Shown: piece by piece, positions 22,491-35,300 of the stretch
Layout: each line of letters begins with the position of its first letter
Numbering within the stretch: position 1 is the first letter of the stretch
From: Phallusia mammillata
Lineage: Eukaryota > Chordata > Ascidiacea > Phlebobranchia > Ascidiidae
Assembly (NCBI GenBank): GCA_003260075.1
Contig: QLIY01000597.1
Coordinates: forward strand, 37,813 to 101,812
Reading direction: 5' to 3'
Length of the DNA stretch: 64,000 nt
The notes under the pieces: model-generated
What the model was told of the DNA's origin: nothing
What the model saw: only the letters and a program-made list of their open reading frames with translations
Databases searched by the model: none
Position numbers and translations under genes: made by a program

Positions 22491-24164
22491 CATTTTTTTC
22501 ATTCTTGCATCAAGAAACCGCAGTTTTTAGCCCTAAGTAAGGGGAAACGTTGCCCTTTGTCGTAAGGCGGTCTTAATATTTTGCCCTGCAGTCAGAAACA
22601 AAGTCCCCCGGTCGGCGTATCAAATTATTTTATTGTCTTATTTTAGAAAAAACAACAACTAGCCAATGATTTGGCATGTGTGTGTGTGTGTGTTGTCAGT
22701 TGCGAAACTACTTTTATGTTTTATTTATTTATTCTGCGTTTTTCTCCTATCACCGCGTTTGCATTTTATTTCTGACTTGGCAACAATGCCACGCGCTTCG
22801 TTTGACAATTACTCCTAAACAGTAAGGTGAGTAAAACAACAGAGATTGGGATGATGTGTCCAAAACATCACAAAACACTTCTTTTGGACATGTGATGATA
22901 TGGCTTATGCATTGCGTATATTGTGTGTAATGTAAGTACACCAAAGATTCGTATTGTTTCTATCTAGGTGTGTCCTAGTTGTAGGTTCGATTAAACATGC
23001 TCCCAAATTCCTCTTCATAAAGGAATTTCCAGCACCTTTTCTATGTTGCCATTGCACAACCTTTTCTTGGTTATTAACAAAACTGACCGGCNTTTAACAG
23101 CTAAACGGCAACATCTGTTTTTAAAACAAACAAACAACCCTTTAAAAAACCTGTCATGCTTTACACCTTTACAATAACAAGTTTATCATCTTCATTTCTA
23201 AACTCTTTTCGAAATTTTGTTGTGTTTTGGCTGTTTGGCTAATTACCATTTTCCATTAGTTCTCATGTGGTGTTTCTTTAGCAAATCTTTATGTAATGTT
23301 TGTTTGATGACTTTAATTAAAAACACATTTTAGGCGTTATTGCGCGATACTTCAAACAACGTCGCATTTTTACGTTTTGTTACGTGAACGTATCAGTCAC
23401 GAATATTTTGTCTTGAAAACATTGGTTTCCTTGAAATCTAGTACCATCACTACGTGATTCTATGCATACGTATGTCGACACACATAATACTCCACTGTTC
23501 ATGTCAAACGCGTTTTTAACAAGCACTCTTTGTGCACCCAAGCCTGGTTGTAGCATTTGAGTGTATTACATATGTAATGTGTTGCGTCAATTGACAATGC
23601 ATCTGTCTCTTTCCGCTCTAGTGTCAGATTGCAAAAAAATACCACCGGGTGCATTGATGTGCTCAAAAATATGTAATAATTGGAATCGTTTTCCAGTACA
23701 TTTGAATTCCAAGCGACTCTGCGGGCCGTACTTGGTTGTGGACCACAGGTTGCACACCCCTGCTGTAGATAACGGCTATTAGCGTTGTTTTTATTATTCT
23801 TTTCGTTGAACGCCTTTAATAAAATAAGTAATATACAGGAGTAAATAGACATGTAAGTAGTAATGTAAAACACATTGTATTACATCTGTTTTTACACCTC
23901 GCTGCTTTGCAATTCAACGTGGTTTCTAATAAATTTTGGCTGAGCAAATTCCCCACAACGCAAACATACATTTATCATGGCTGCTTCCATTCTTACCTAT
24001 TACTTTAAATTGTATGATTTGAATTATGTAATAATCAGCTTTGAAATAAGTATTACACTTCTAGTAAGGCGGTGGTAAGAACAGCTGATTAGGAAATTCA
24101 TTCCCAAACCGTGACCTATATTCCATGCATTATCACTTATCTGATCTGTATTGCATTTAATTAG

Positions 24165-24458
24165 GTGGCGAACAGTAGTGGAACATCGGTGGGCAGTTGG
24201 CAAATTTTTCGAACTCTACTTAACAAAGAAGGCTACCACGGTCTAACACGTGGCATGTCGGCACGTATCGCCCAATCCTCGATTAGTTCATGTGTCATCG
24301 TCCTTGCTTACGAGTACATCAAAAAATCAAGCCTTAATGACGACGCCCGGGCGCGAAACGGCTACGAGACACACCCCCGTACCACCCACAAGATTCTTGA
24401 CCACTCACGGTACGGCGATATCGATGACGTCAGCCTTGTGCCGACTGCTACCAAATAG
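24165..24458 (+). pseudogene. Duplicate last exon of SLC25A44
   Basis: Identical to 22197-22490 (VANSSGTSVGSWQIF...SLVPTATK, stop). It belongs to the exact repeat and is probably not a second genomic exon. Confidence 0.85.
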
Positions 24459-25059
24459 CATTTTTTTCATTCTTGCATCAAGAAACCGCAGTTTTTAGCC
24501 CTAAGTAAGGGGAAACGTTGCCCTTTGTCGTAAGGCGGTCTTAATATTTTGCCCTGCAGTCAGAAACAAAGTCCCCCGGTCGGCGTATCAAATTATTTTA
24601 TTGTCTTATTTTAGAAAAAACAACAACTAGCCAATGATTTGGCATGTGTGTGTGTGTGTGTTGTCAGTTGCGAAACTACTTTTATGTTTTATTTATTTAT
24701 TCTGCGTTTTTCTCCTATCACCGCGTTTGCATTTTATTTCTGACTTGGCAACAATGCCACGCGCTTCGTTTGACAATTACTCCTAAACAGTAAGGTGAGT
24801 AAAACAACAGAGATTGGGATGATGTGTCCAAAACATCACAAAACACTTCTTTTGGACATGTGATGATATGGCTTATGCATTGCGTATATTGTGTGTAATG
24901 TAAGTACACCAAAGATTCGTATTGTTTCTATCTAGGTGTGTCCTAGTTGTAGGTTCGATTAAACATGCTCCCAAATTCCTCTTCATAAAGGAATTTCCAG
25001 CACCTTTTCTATGTTGCCATTGCACAACCTTTTCTTGGTTATTAACAAAACTGACCGGC

Positions 25060-25327
25060 AATCAGTATTGTCTAAAAAAACATAACTCCTACTCCACTTT
25101 AAAGAGAACGAGTACTACCGAGTTCGACTCTAACTCCTTAAACCCTGCCATGTACGCCGTGCTCTCACACAATGTTAGATGGAACGAGAATGTGTGCAGA
25201 AAATTCTATGCAGTTGAATGTGAACGACCAGTAATGCTTGACCTCAAGTCTGTGTTTGCTTAACAGTATGTACATCTTGGTTGCGTTTGTACTTTCGTTC
25301 TACATCAATGGTTCTAATAAGTTTTCA
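25060..25327. other. Intergenic after the carrier gene
   Basis: No gene recognised. A CAATGGTTCTAATAA word near 25307 may be the left end of a degraded hAT element whose right end (TTAAGAACCCCTG) is at about 25538-25550. Confidence 0.35.
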
Positions 25328-26930
25328 TGGGCATTTCCACAGAAATTCCCTAAAAAACTTTCTTTCTAAATGCTCATACGCCCAAATTCATATTGAATTT
25401 AAACGTTAAAAATTTGAATCTTGTAATAGTTTGCTGGTTGATGTTGTTTGAAAGTTTAAAACTGCATTTTCGGTGAAACAAAAACCAGTTTTGACTTAAA
25501 CTACATTTGGAAGGTTGGGTAAGAGTTCTAAAAATATTTAAGAACCCCTGGTCTGACACTTGACATTTGGCATGCGTTTATCAATGTTGTATTGGTTTCT
25601 ATACCAGAGCTGAATTCGTACTTCAATGTTGAATGAACCCAGGTTGATTTGAACAGCACTATTGCAATGTACTTGCGTTTATTCGAAACTGTTTTACTTG
25701 CCGTACAGTAAACCGTACCTAATGTGGTCATGGTGCTTAATATCCGCCCTAATAACCAAGTTATGGCGCCTTTCTGTTTACAAAATGGTTGCAAACGCGT
25801 TTTGTCAACTACGTTCCTCCAATACAGCGTTACATTGACTTGACGTAAGTTTAAGTGTCTTTTCTCTTGTATTGGTCATTGCTTTAACCATATTCCATGG
25901 CAGATTTTCTTATAATACTGTTGTGCGCTGGTTTCTTACAAACAAACGTAAGAAAATAGCAAAAACAAACTGATATACATTTGTCGTTGCACCGTTTTTT
26001 GTTGTGTGAATTTCGCATGTGATTTTAGGTCAAGTTGTTTGTGTGTGTTTTTGTCCTCAAATTTGTTAATTGAATTTCGTCCTCTGCAATGGACATCGTT
26101 TCCGATACACACTGTGATTGACTGTCAGGCAAGGGGGGGGGGTGGGCATTTCCACAGAAATTCCCTAAAAACCTTTCCTTATAAATGCTCATACGCCCAA
26201 ATTCATATTGAATTTAAACGTTAAAAATTTGAATCTTGTAATAGTTTGCTGGTTGATGTTGTTTGAAAGTTTAAAACTGCATTTTCGGTGAAACAAAAAC
26301 CAGTTTTGACTTAAACTACATTTGGAAGGTTGGGTAAGAGTTCTAAAAATATTTAAGAACCCCTGGTCTGACACTTGGCATTTGGCATGCGTTTATCAAT
26401 GTTGCATTGGGAGCTGAATTCGTACTTCAATGTTGAATGAACCCAGGTTGATTAAAACAACGCAATTGCAATGTACTTGCGTTTATTCGAAATTTTTTTG
26501 CTTGCCGTACGGTAAACAGTGTATAATGTGGTCATAGTGCTTAACATGCGCCCTAAAAAAGTTATGGCGACTTGTTTTACAAAAATGGTTGCAAATACAT
26601 TTTGTCATCTACTATCTTTTAATATAGCGTTTACATTAGCCCGTGGTAAGTTTGGTTGTCACTTCTCTTGTCTTGGTGATTGCTTCCACCATATCCCATG
26701 CTATATTTTCTTGTTCCTTTATGCGCTTGTTTGTCACAAACAAACGTAAGGGAATAGCAAAAACAAACTGATATACATTTGTCGTTGCACCGTTTTTTGT
26801 TGTGTGAATTACGCATGTGATTTTAGGTCAAATTGTTTGTGTGTGTTTTTGTCCTCAAATTTGCTAATTGAATTTCGTCCTTTGCAATGGACATCGTTTC
26901 CGATACACACTGTGATTGACTGTCAGGCAA
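25328..26930 (+). repeat. ~0.8-kb direct duplication joined by G10
   Basis: 25328-26132 and 26143-26930 share start (TGGGCATTTCCACAG) and end (GATTGACTGTCAGGCAA), with SNPs and indels between. G10 lies at 26133-26142. No protein-coding signal. Confidence 0.85.
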
Positions 26931-27317
26931 ATTCGTGTATTTTAATTGATTTTGTTACGTTGTTTCGTATTGTTGCCACGAACGTAGAATAGATGAAATA
27001 TACGGCTGTTATCGCAAACATATGATTGAAAAGAATGTTGTTTTTCACTTTTCCAAGTGCTCACATTTGCGTGCTCGAGTGGTAAAGTGCATGTAAAATA
27101 TTTAGCCACTTGCTGAGGGCAAAGAGTTTTGACGTTATTTATTTAAAAGCCCGAACCACCACAAGACTTTTGCCCTAACAAAGTTTGAAAAAATCTGTGT
27201 CGTGCCACCTAGCTTGAAGTTTTTAAAATCAATTTCGTTTGTAAAATGTTTTTATGTTTGAACAATAACGTTAAAAGTTCTATATTGAAAAACCCATAGT
27301 TGAACAGTAGGAAACAC
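26931..27317. other. Intergenic, nothing recognised
   Basis: No exon, RNA or repeat signal that I can support. Confidence 0.4.
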
Positions 27318-27836
27318 CAGTACTATGATTGAACAGTAGGGCGCCAAAATATTTAAAAACTGTGATACATAATTAACATTTTTTCTGCATTCGTGCAAAG
27401 TAATATTGCAAGCATCAAAAACTCTACCTCGGGGGGGGGGTCAGTACTATGGTTGAAAAGTACAGTGCAATATTTAAAAACTGTGGTACATAATTAACAT
27501 TTGTTCTGCATTCGTGCAAAGTAATATTGCAAGCATCAAAAACTCTACCTCAAACTATATACGCTCGACATCGCTATGTGACAAATTGCACACTGTTAGT
27601 AAAATCCCTATTATTTGAAACCTTAAGATAATCCCACACAGACATGTAGAATTATAACCCAAGTGGTAAAGTAACCCTATACCACACGTGGAGGGGGGGG
27701 GGGCCCTTGACATCACTATGTGACAAATTGCACACTGTTAGTAAAATCCCTATTATTTGAAATCTTAAGATAATCCCACACAGACGTGTAGAATTATAAC
27801 ATAAGTATAAAGCAACCCTATACCACACACGCGGAG
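27318..27836 (+). repeat. Two adjacent short duplications, each with a G10-11 seam
   Basis: 27318-27430 / 27442-27551 around G10 (27431-27440), then 27567-27692 / 27709-27836 around G11 (27693-27703). Pairs differ by scattered substitutions and small indels, at an allelic level. Confidence 0.85.
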
Positions 27837-28503
27837 TGAAGAAACCCTATGTATTAACGTTCAAGCGAAGCCAGCCAATTGCATTTAAGTCACTGAACTT
27901 TCTTGAAGCGCTAGGGTCAAGCTTATGTAAGTAATGACTACCCAATATGAGATAGCGTCGCTCAAAAATGTGTACTTTAATATGAGTGCTTATTGGCTAA
28001 AAAAACAAGGTGCTATGATCTACTCTTCACGGTGGTCCTGATTTTGAGGTGGATTGTGCTACGTTGGCTGCTCAGGAAAATGCTTTAGGAAAAGAAAGGC
28101 GCCGGGCAGTGCTGTTATAAAAGTCGCGCCTTGTTTCGAACGTGCCTCATTTGCGTTTGTGCCTTAAACGCTATGGCTCAAGTCCGTTCAGCTGTTCAGT
28201 AGTTGTATTCTGTAACAGTTTGAATTGAAGACAAGTAGAGAGGAGATTACCTTACAATACTTGTGTTTCAGATAGAGTGTATGTTAGTTGTGTTATTATT
28301 TAATATGCAAGGTACAGGCTTGACAGCCAATAAATCTCAAGATTTTGCCGCATATTTGTGAACTTTGACAATGATAGCGATTTTGCCATTGCAATTTCTT
28401 GTGCAAAAAAAGTACATATATATTTACACATAATAATGTCTAACTATAGTATAGGCACTACCAATTAACCTATATGCAATTATGGTATTTATCTTTAAAC
28501 GGG
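27837..28503. other. Intergenic upstream of the GPCR
   Basis: No exon identified. It could contain distal promoter or 5' UTR exons of the receptor. Confidence 0.35.
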
Positions 28504-29241
28504 AAGGCATGCATCATAAACCTATTATAAGAGTCGTTTGGGAAGAAAGAACCGGTTACGACTTCGTTTAAGGACTGATAATGTTTCCATCTGTCTTCAA
28601 CTAATGTATATGTTCCATACAAAATGTCTTTGTGTCCATGTCTTTGTGTTGACAAGGACTTAGTGGATATGAAATGGCGCGCAGTTGATTTAAGATAGAT
28701 TTTATTTAACTGTGTGCTGAACATTACCATTATCGCGTTGATTGATGAGAGTAGGCTAAACTGGATGTAACCGTGTTTATGTGTAACAAATACAAAATTC
28801 AGGCTTTAAACCACTTTCTACTTAATGCTGAAGTGTTTTAACGACGAAAATTATGTTTTTACTGATTTTCGGGGGGGGGGCAAGGCATGCATCATAAACG
28901 TATTATAAGAGTCGTTTGGGAAGAAAGAACCGGTTACGACTTCGTTTGAGGACTGATAATGTTTCCATCTGTCTTCAACTAATGTATATGTTCCATACAA
29001 AATGTCTTTGTGTTGACAGGGACGTAGTGGATATGAAATGGCGCGCAGTTGATTTAAGATGTAGATTTTGTTTAACTGTGTCCTGAACATTAGGCTACCA
29101 TTATCACGTTGATTGATAAGAGTAGGCTAAAATGGATGTAACCGTGTTTATGTGTAACAGATACAAAATTCAGGCTTTAAACCACTTTCTACGTAATGCT
29201 GAAGTGTTTTAACGACGAAAATTATGTTTTTACTGATTTTC
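28504..29241 (+). repeat. ~365-bp direct duplication joined by G10, just upstream of the GPCR
   Basis: 28504-28870 and 28882-29241, G10 at 28871-28880; both end TTTTTACTGATTTTC. The second copy has a 12-nt deletion where the first repeats TGTCTTTGTGTCCA. Confidence 0.85.
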
Positions 29242-29326
29242 ATATCTCCAGTAAGTTTTCCAGTAACATTATTATTTGTTTGTTAACAAATTTTGTTTAT
29301 CGGCAGGTATATCGTACTGAGATAGG

Positions 29327-32300
29327 ATGAACTGTAATGCGCCTAACATCACTGGCAATGCGACCGAAGAACATGGATTATCCACTGAACTTGTCGTTAG
29401 AACTATTATTCTTCCCACTATCTTCACTTTAGTCTGTGTGGTGGGACTAATTGGAAATGGACTTGTGCTATATGTTATGCAGTTTAAAGTAAGTAGGGAT
29501 TGAGCTCATACGGTTTCTTTACGAATTTGTGGCATTTTGTTGTAAGCAAACCTGAAATGGGGACCCGAACCTACAAGTAGCCTACAATAAGCCACTAATT
29601 AGGCTTGAAAGTGGGTATAAGATTGCGGCCCAGTGTTCTGTCAACCTGTTTTTATGCAAATTTAAATGCTAAACCGTCCATCAAAGTTTGTTCGACAGAA
29701 ACGTTCTCGACAGTCAATCACCTACGTTAAACCATGTGGTGAAGGTTTATTTGTAAGGCAATATATGTAATATTGTGGCGGAATTGCCTTTTCTTACAAT
29801 CATTACACGGTTGTCATTCCAAACTTACTTGAGTCTTATTTTAACTTCTGCAAGTTGGTTACGCATTTTAGCGTTAGAAAGGGTCTTTTTTACATTTCAA
29901 TGTTCGATGGTCAAGTTATTAAATAAGATTGAAAACAAGCGACTTTGTTTCAATCCAACTTTTTGTTTCGATTGACTGAATCAGCCACATTCACTTTACT
30001 TTTTTGTGTTTGGTGAAGCGTACACATTATGTAATCGATAACAACTGACCCCGCAGATAAGAACATGTTTAAAACCTACGAAAATACTAACACAAAAACG
30101 TGGCTGTTTGACTCACCTGTCAACACGCGCACGAAACAAAATGAAGTTAGAAACGACTAATGCAATTCCCTATGGGTTCTCCCGTACGTAGTCAGTGTCC
30201 CAAGGTGTGCTTGAAAGGTTTGACTCGTTGGAAACTGAAAGCTAATTTTCTAAGTCGTGCTGTTTTGTGCCATTAATATAACTAATTGAGTTGTGTAAAT
30301 AGCAAAGATCATAACGTTGTGGTATAGTATTTGTGCGCAAAAACAAAATATTCGCTTTTCTTATTTTGCTATGCTAATTCATTTAAAAAAATGGCGTTTA
30401 ATTGAAATGCTTGTTGAGAAACATAATTGCAAACGAAAAACAATGCGACTTGTTTTGATTATTGCAGACTTTCGTTATTGCCAACCACGCACTGTTTTTA
30501 TTCCACTTACGACCGGATGTGCTTTCACTGGGTGACGTGAATACCATTACAAACATTACATATCTTTTTGAACAAATAGTCCTTCTATTAAAAGTCAGTG
30601 TCAACACATGCACTATATGCTATTCAACGCCGCATAATATGTATTCTCTAATCGTTGTGTTTGCGGTTGTGTGGCTTTGCTATTTTTCGCACTAAAATAG
30701 TTCATTTCTGTCCGAAATGTGCAATTAAACTGTTACGGTTTTGTTTCAATTTATTAGGCGCACTTACGGTTTCTCAAGGTTAGCTAGGTGTAAAGAGCTA
30801 ATTCTCAAAGTACAACATACCAGCAATTGAATTATCTTATTAGATACTCTGACAGGTTTAAAGGTAAAATCTTTTAGTCCTGCTGGATTAATGGAAAATT
30901 CTCATCAGTGTTTGTTATCACATTTGACAAATGGAAACGTCCTATTGATTTTCACACGCGCCTTTGCGTACACTTTCGCTAATTGGCTAGTGTTATAAGA
31001 TAAGACTAAAACTACATTGCTTTAAGTTTTAATGGCATTTTTAATGAGGTGTGAAGAAAAATATCCTGAAAACCTTAAAAAATATTCAAAACCATTCCGG
31101 AAATTTACGATTTTTTTACCCATACAGGTGTAACCTATTGGTACAGTTATACGGGGGACATTTTTATAGACCACTTAAAGCCGTTGCTCTAGCCCACATT
31201 GAAATCCCATTGATTTAACTTCAGTATGTTTGCCATCAAACATCCGACCTTCCAAATAAGGCTTTAACACAGTTAGTCCTACTGTTGTTGACTGTTCGTT
31301 ATGTATATACTGCTGTGACTTTCTTTACGGGTAATTTAAAGTAAAGTACTTTTTATTTGCTGTGTGAAAGAAAAACACGGCGACACAATTTCAGTAAACA
31401 TTGTGATGCACAATAAAGTGTAGGGCACTGTTAATGAATTAAACACGCTGCAGCTACACCGTCATTACAAATCTTTAACAAGAAGCTTGTTACGAGTTTA
31501 GAGTATTGTTGGTAAACATGACAACAAAAACTTTTTTTGCCTTCCTATAGCGACAAGAAACTCAATTTGCAGCCACAGTTTTGTACGTTGCGAACTTGTC
31601 AAAGGTGTGATACACTTTTGGTTTATGAATATCTTGTATTGTTTTGCAGGTAGCTCGTCGAAGTATCACCGACATTTTTGTGACCAATCTTGCAGTTGCC
31701 GACTTCATTTTTCTATCAATGTTGCCGTTTTGGACAACCGAACTCGCATTAAACAACAGGTGAACACAAATCAAACACCATAAACTACGTACTTCATTTG
31801 AAAGATTGTATTTCACCCATCAAAGCGCATGTAAACCTATTTCAGAGACAATTGACTTACAAGTACACAATTTTCGGTTTATTTAAAGCCTAAAGTTGGT
31901 TCAGCGACATTTCGTTTTTTGCCTATAAATGTTAATTAACACACAATTTAATTTTTTTCAAAACCAATTTTCTTTCTTTCCGCTAAACATGGGTCCGACT
32001 CAGTGATAAGTATAGCGGCAATTTCCCGATATTAACCATACAGCTAAGTGCGTTAGCCGTCGTGTAGCTTATGTAAAACGTCAGTATTGTCGCGAAACTG
32101 CGATAAAGAAGACACTAAAATGCCTCAATTTAAGCGCGTTTTTTTGCTTTTCGATCGGCCAACACAACTTAAAACATATATTAGCTTGTGTAGGTCGATT
32201 TTAAAGGTTGACAGAAATATGGAAACTGTATGCAAACTAGGACCAATAAATAAAACAACCTGACGAAAGATGAAGTTTAATCGATAATGTTTTTAAAAAA

Positions 32301-35300
32301 TCCAATAAACAAGACGTTTTAGTGTCTATTGACTAACAGTTATTGCATTCAGTATTCTTCAGTGGTTTGGCTAAAATAGCTTTCCTAAAAGGTTTAGTGT
32401 CACTTAACTCTTAGTTTGTTCCCCACTTTCCAGAAATCGTTAATATCGAACTGCTGTAGCACTGACTAAAGAACTTACTTGTAGTCTACATACATCATTC
32501 ACATGTTAGCATCACATTATTAACACTATTTATCGATGCGTTTTATGTTGTTTCTTTCAATTTTACTTTCCGGTTTTTGACAAGGTAAAAAAAAAATATT
32601 TTTCTTTTGAGCTTTTCTTTTTGATTATAGTCCTAATTTGTAAGCGTGTCGTCAATTTCAAATCCAGTTTAAAGCGGTTTCAACTCGTTTTCAGGTGGAT
32701 CTTCGGGTATGTTCTGTGCAAGCTGACAAGTGCAAGCACTTTGTTTCACATGTACGCCAGCGTGTTCTTTCTTACGGCGATGGCAGTTGATCGTTTGCTT
32801 GCTGTGGTGTTTGCTAACACTTGCAGAGCCTTGAGGTATGTCATGGACGTTTTTAAAATAGTTTATAAACAGGGTTTAATGTACATACCCCAAAAAATAT
32901 TTAAAAATATAAATAAATGTATGGAAATAATATTGACATAAATCTGATTTTCGTCTGATCGTTCAACAAGTTTATTGATGTTTTCCCAATTAAAAAATTA
33001 CCTAATCTTGACGAGACAAACTATTGTGTGGGATATTGTCATTGGATAAAAAATGTTCCTCACTTAGGACTGTTACCTATGAAATGTTCACACAACGTAT
33101 GTCTTTACAACAAGTATTTTTTACACTGTTATGAGGCAATAAACACGTCGTTTAGGTTTTGAAAACAACACCCAGAAATATTTTACAACTAAAATGTCCA
33201 ATTACAGATTTCATGCTATCCTATTAACACTCCGACCTTAACAAACTTTCTTATTTCGAATTCCCATGTTTTTGTGACCATACGACCTTCCAAAATTGTT
33301 CTGTAACGAGGTTTGTGGTCCTTAACGACGTCATGCGGAGTTAAATCGGTCTACGCGGCAATTATTGCGAGAAAATTTATTTTGTAAGGATGAAATATGG
33401 ATGGACAAACTCCAATGGTCTTTCGCAATTACCATCGACTTTGGTAAAAGTTGTAAAAAGGAAAACGAATGGATCGCGCATTCGTGTAAACAATATGTCA
33501 GCTGTCAAAGCATTTGATTGACAGGCTGGGTTTGATATGCAACAGATTGGCACAGCTTAGACAACAAGTCGTAGTAAAGGTTTCATATAGTGCTGCAACT
33601 GTACATGAAACCAGAACAGTTTCAAACAATTTAAACCAAACATTAAATAAGAATAAAGCCACGACGAAGAAAATGTAATTCAATCAATTATAAACAACAG
33701 GTTTTAATGCGTGCTATTTTCCACTTGTCGCTTAGAAACAACCCAGATATTCCGTTATTATTGTTGTATAAATATTATTTTTGTTTATGGAAACTTAATA
33801 GGTCTAAAACTTTTTTTCTACACCTTTTATGTCATGGGGACGATCTTGTCTGACCATAACCCTTTGCTGTCTCGACGAATAAGCATAATGTAATGAAACA
33901 GTTTGAAAAAATGATTTTATATGTCCCTAAGTGGTTGCGAACTCAAGACAATTTTGGTGGATTTTATTTGAGTCGGCAGATTTAGGGCAGTGGTTCTTAA
34001 TTTTGTACGGATCGCGTACCACCTGACATTTTTTTTTGTATATCACTACGTACCACCCAAACCCAAACCCGGTATGAATGAATAGACCAAGAAATAATCC
34101 CACTTTCTCAACCTGTTTAGCATATTTAGCAATTTCAAAAGAATGTCCAAGACACGAGTTTCGCCTAAACCAAGGCTGATCAGTCGGGTCGGATGAGTTG
34201 CAATTTTAGATCGGCTTGAAATTAGATATTAGGCTTAAACTCGGTTAGGTATATCACAGAAAGATACTCGTGTACCACCTGAAAAGTTCCGGCGTACCGC
34301 TAGTTATGCGCGTTCCACAGTTTGAGAACCACTGATCTAGGGACTCTGAAGCATCGGTATCAGTTTTGCATATTACAGTCTATACAACATATGCGCCAAA
34401 ACGATTAAGTCACAAAATTACAGTATTTAAAGTAGTTAATAATCACTGTCTATAGTTTTGGTGCAAAATGGGCTTGTTTACTCTTGAGGGTGTCATTTTG
34501 CATACCATGGTGTCCATGCAGCGAGTCAATTACCATGAATAATCTAATATTCGCGTAACATTTGACCATGCAGAGGGTACGGGTCATGGCTTAAAAAGGG
34601 TTAATGAAATGGCGGGTTACAAAGCCCGATTTAATCCCATCGCTTTGCCTATTAACCTTAGGGAATGGCCCAGTCTATTGGGACTCATGCATCCGGGGGT
34701 AACTGACTTCCCAAAGACCATGTGACATCTTCAAAGGCCGCCATATGACACTTCTTTAGCATTTTATTAGCCAGGCATCTATTTATGCCACCCTTTAGCA
34801 TTCTGCGTACGTTGCAGTATTTAATAAGCGTGGTATCCAAGATTTTGAAATGGCTGCAAGCATGTTTTTTTCAATGGAAAACTTTGGCATTGCAACTGGC
34901 ATTGGAAAGGGGTATAATTTGGCCAGTATTTCAGCCGTATGACGTGCACTTCGTTGCACGAATCCATCGTTAATGTCAAACCCAAAACGGATCAATACAC
35001 ATAGTCAAATACGAATATATTATTCCAGCAGCTAGAAAACGGGTACTAAAACTTATGCCATGTCGAGCATGCAGCAAAGGCTCATTTTCATTATTTTAAT
35101 GATAACCTTTCCAAAGCATGACTTTGTGCCTTAAAATGTCTTTTAAATACGCTTTTACCCAAACAGTAGTTATTTTTTAATCAACTTTTGCTAGCTTGAA
35201 CTGCGTAAGCTAGGTTCGTTCAAAACTAATCCAAATCGTCCAGAGCAGCGCTTTTTAAGCTTTCAGGCTATGAGTGACCATCGGCGGAATTGAAAAAAAT

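Larger units (their letters stand above)
21125..25059 (+). repeat. Exact 1,967-bp direct repeat joined by a single N
   Basis: 21125-23091 and 23093-25059 appear identical throughout, including the final SLC25A44 exon, 3' flank and a (TG)n run. One N sits at 23092. Identity without a single difference over 2 kb, with an N at the seam, points to overlapping contigs placed end to end. Confidence 0.9.
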
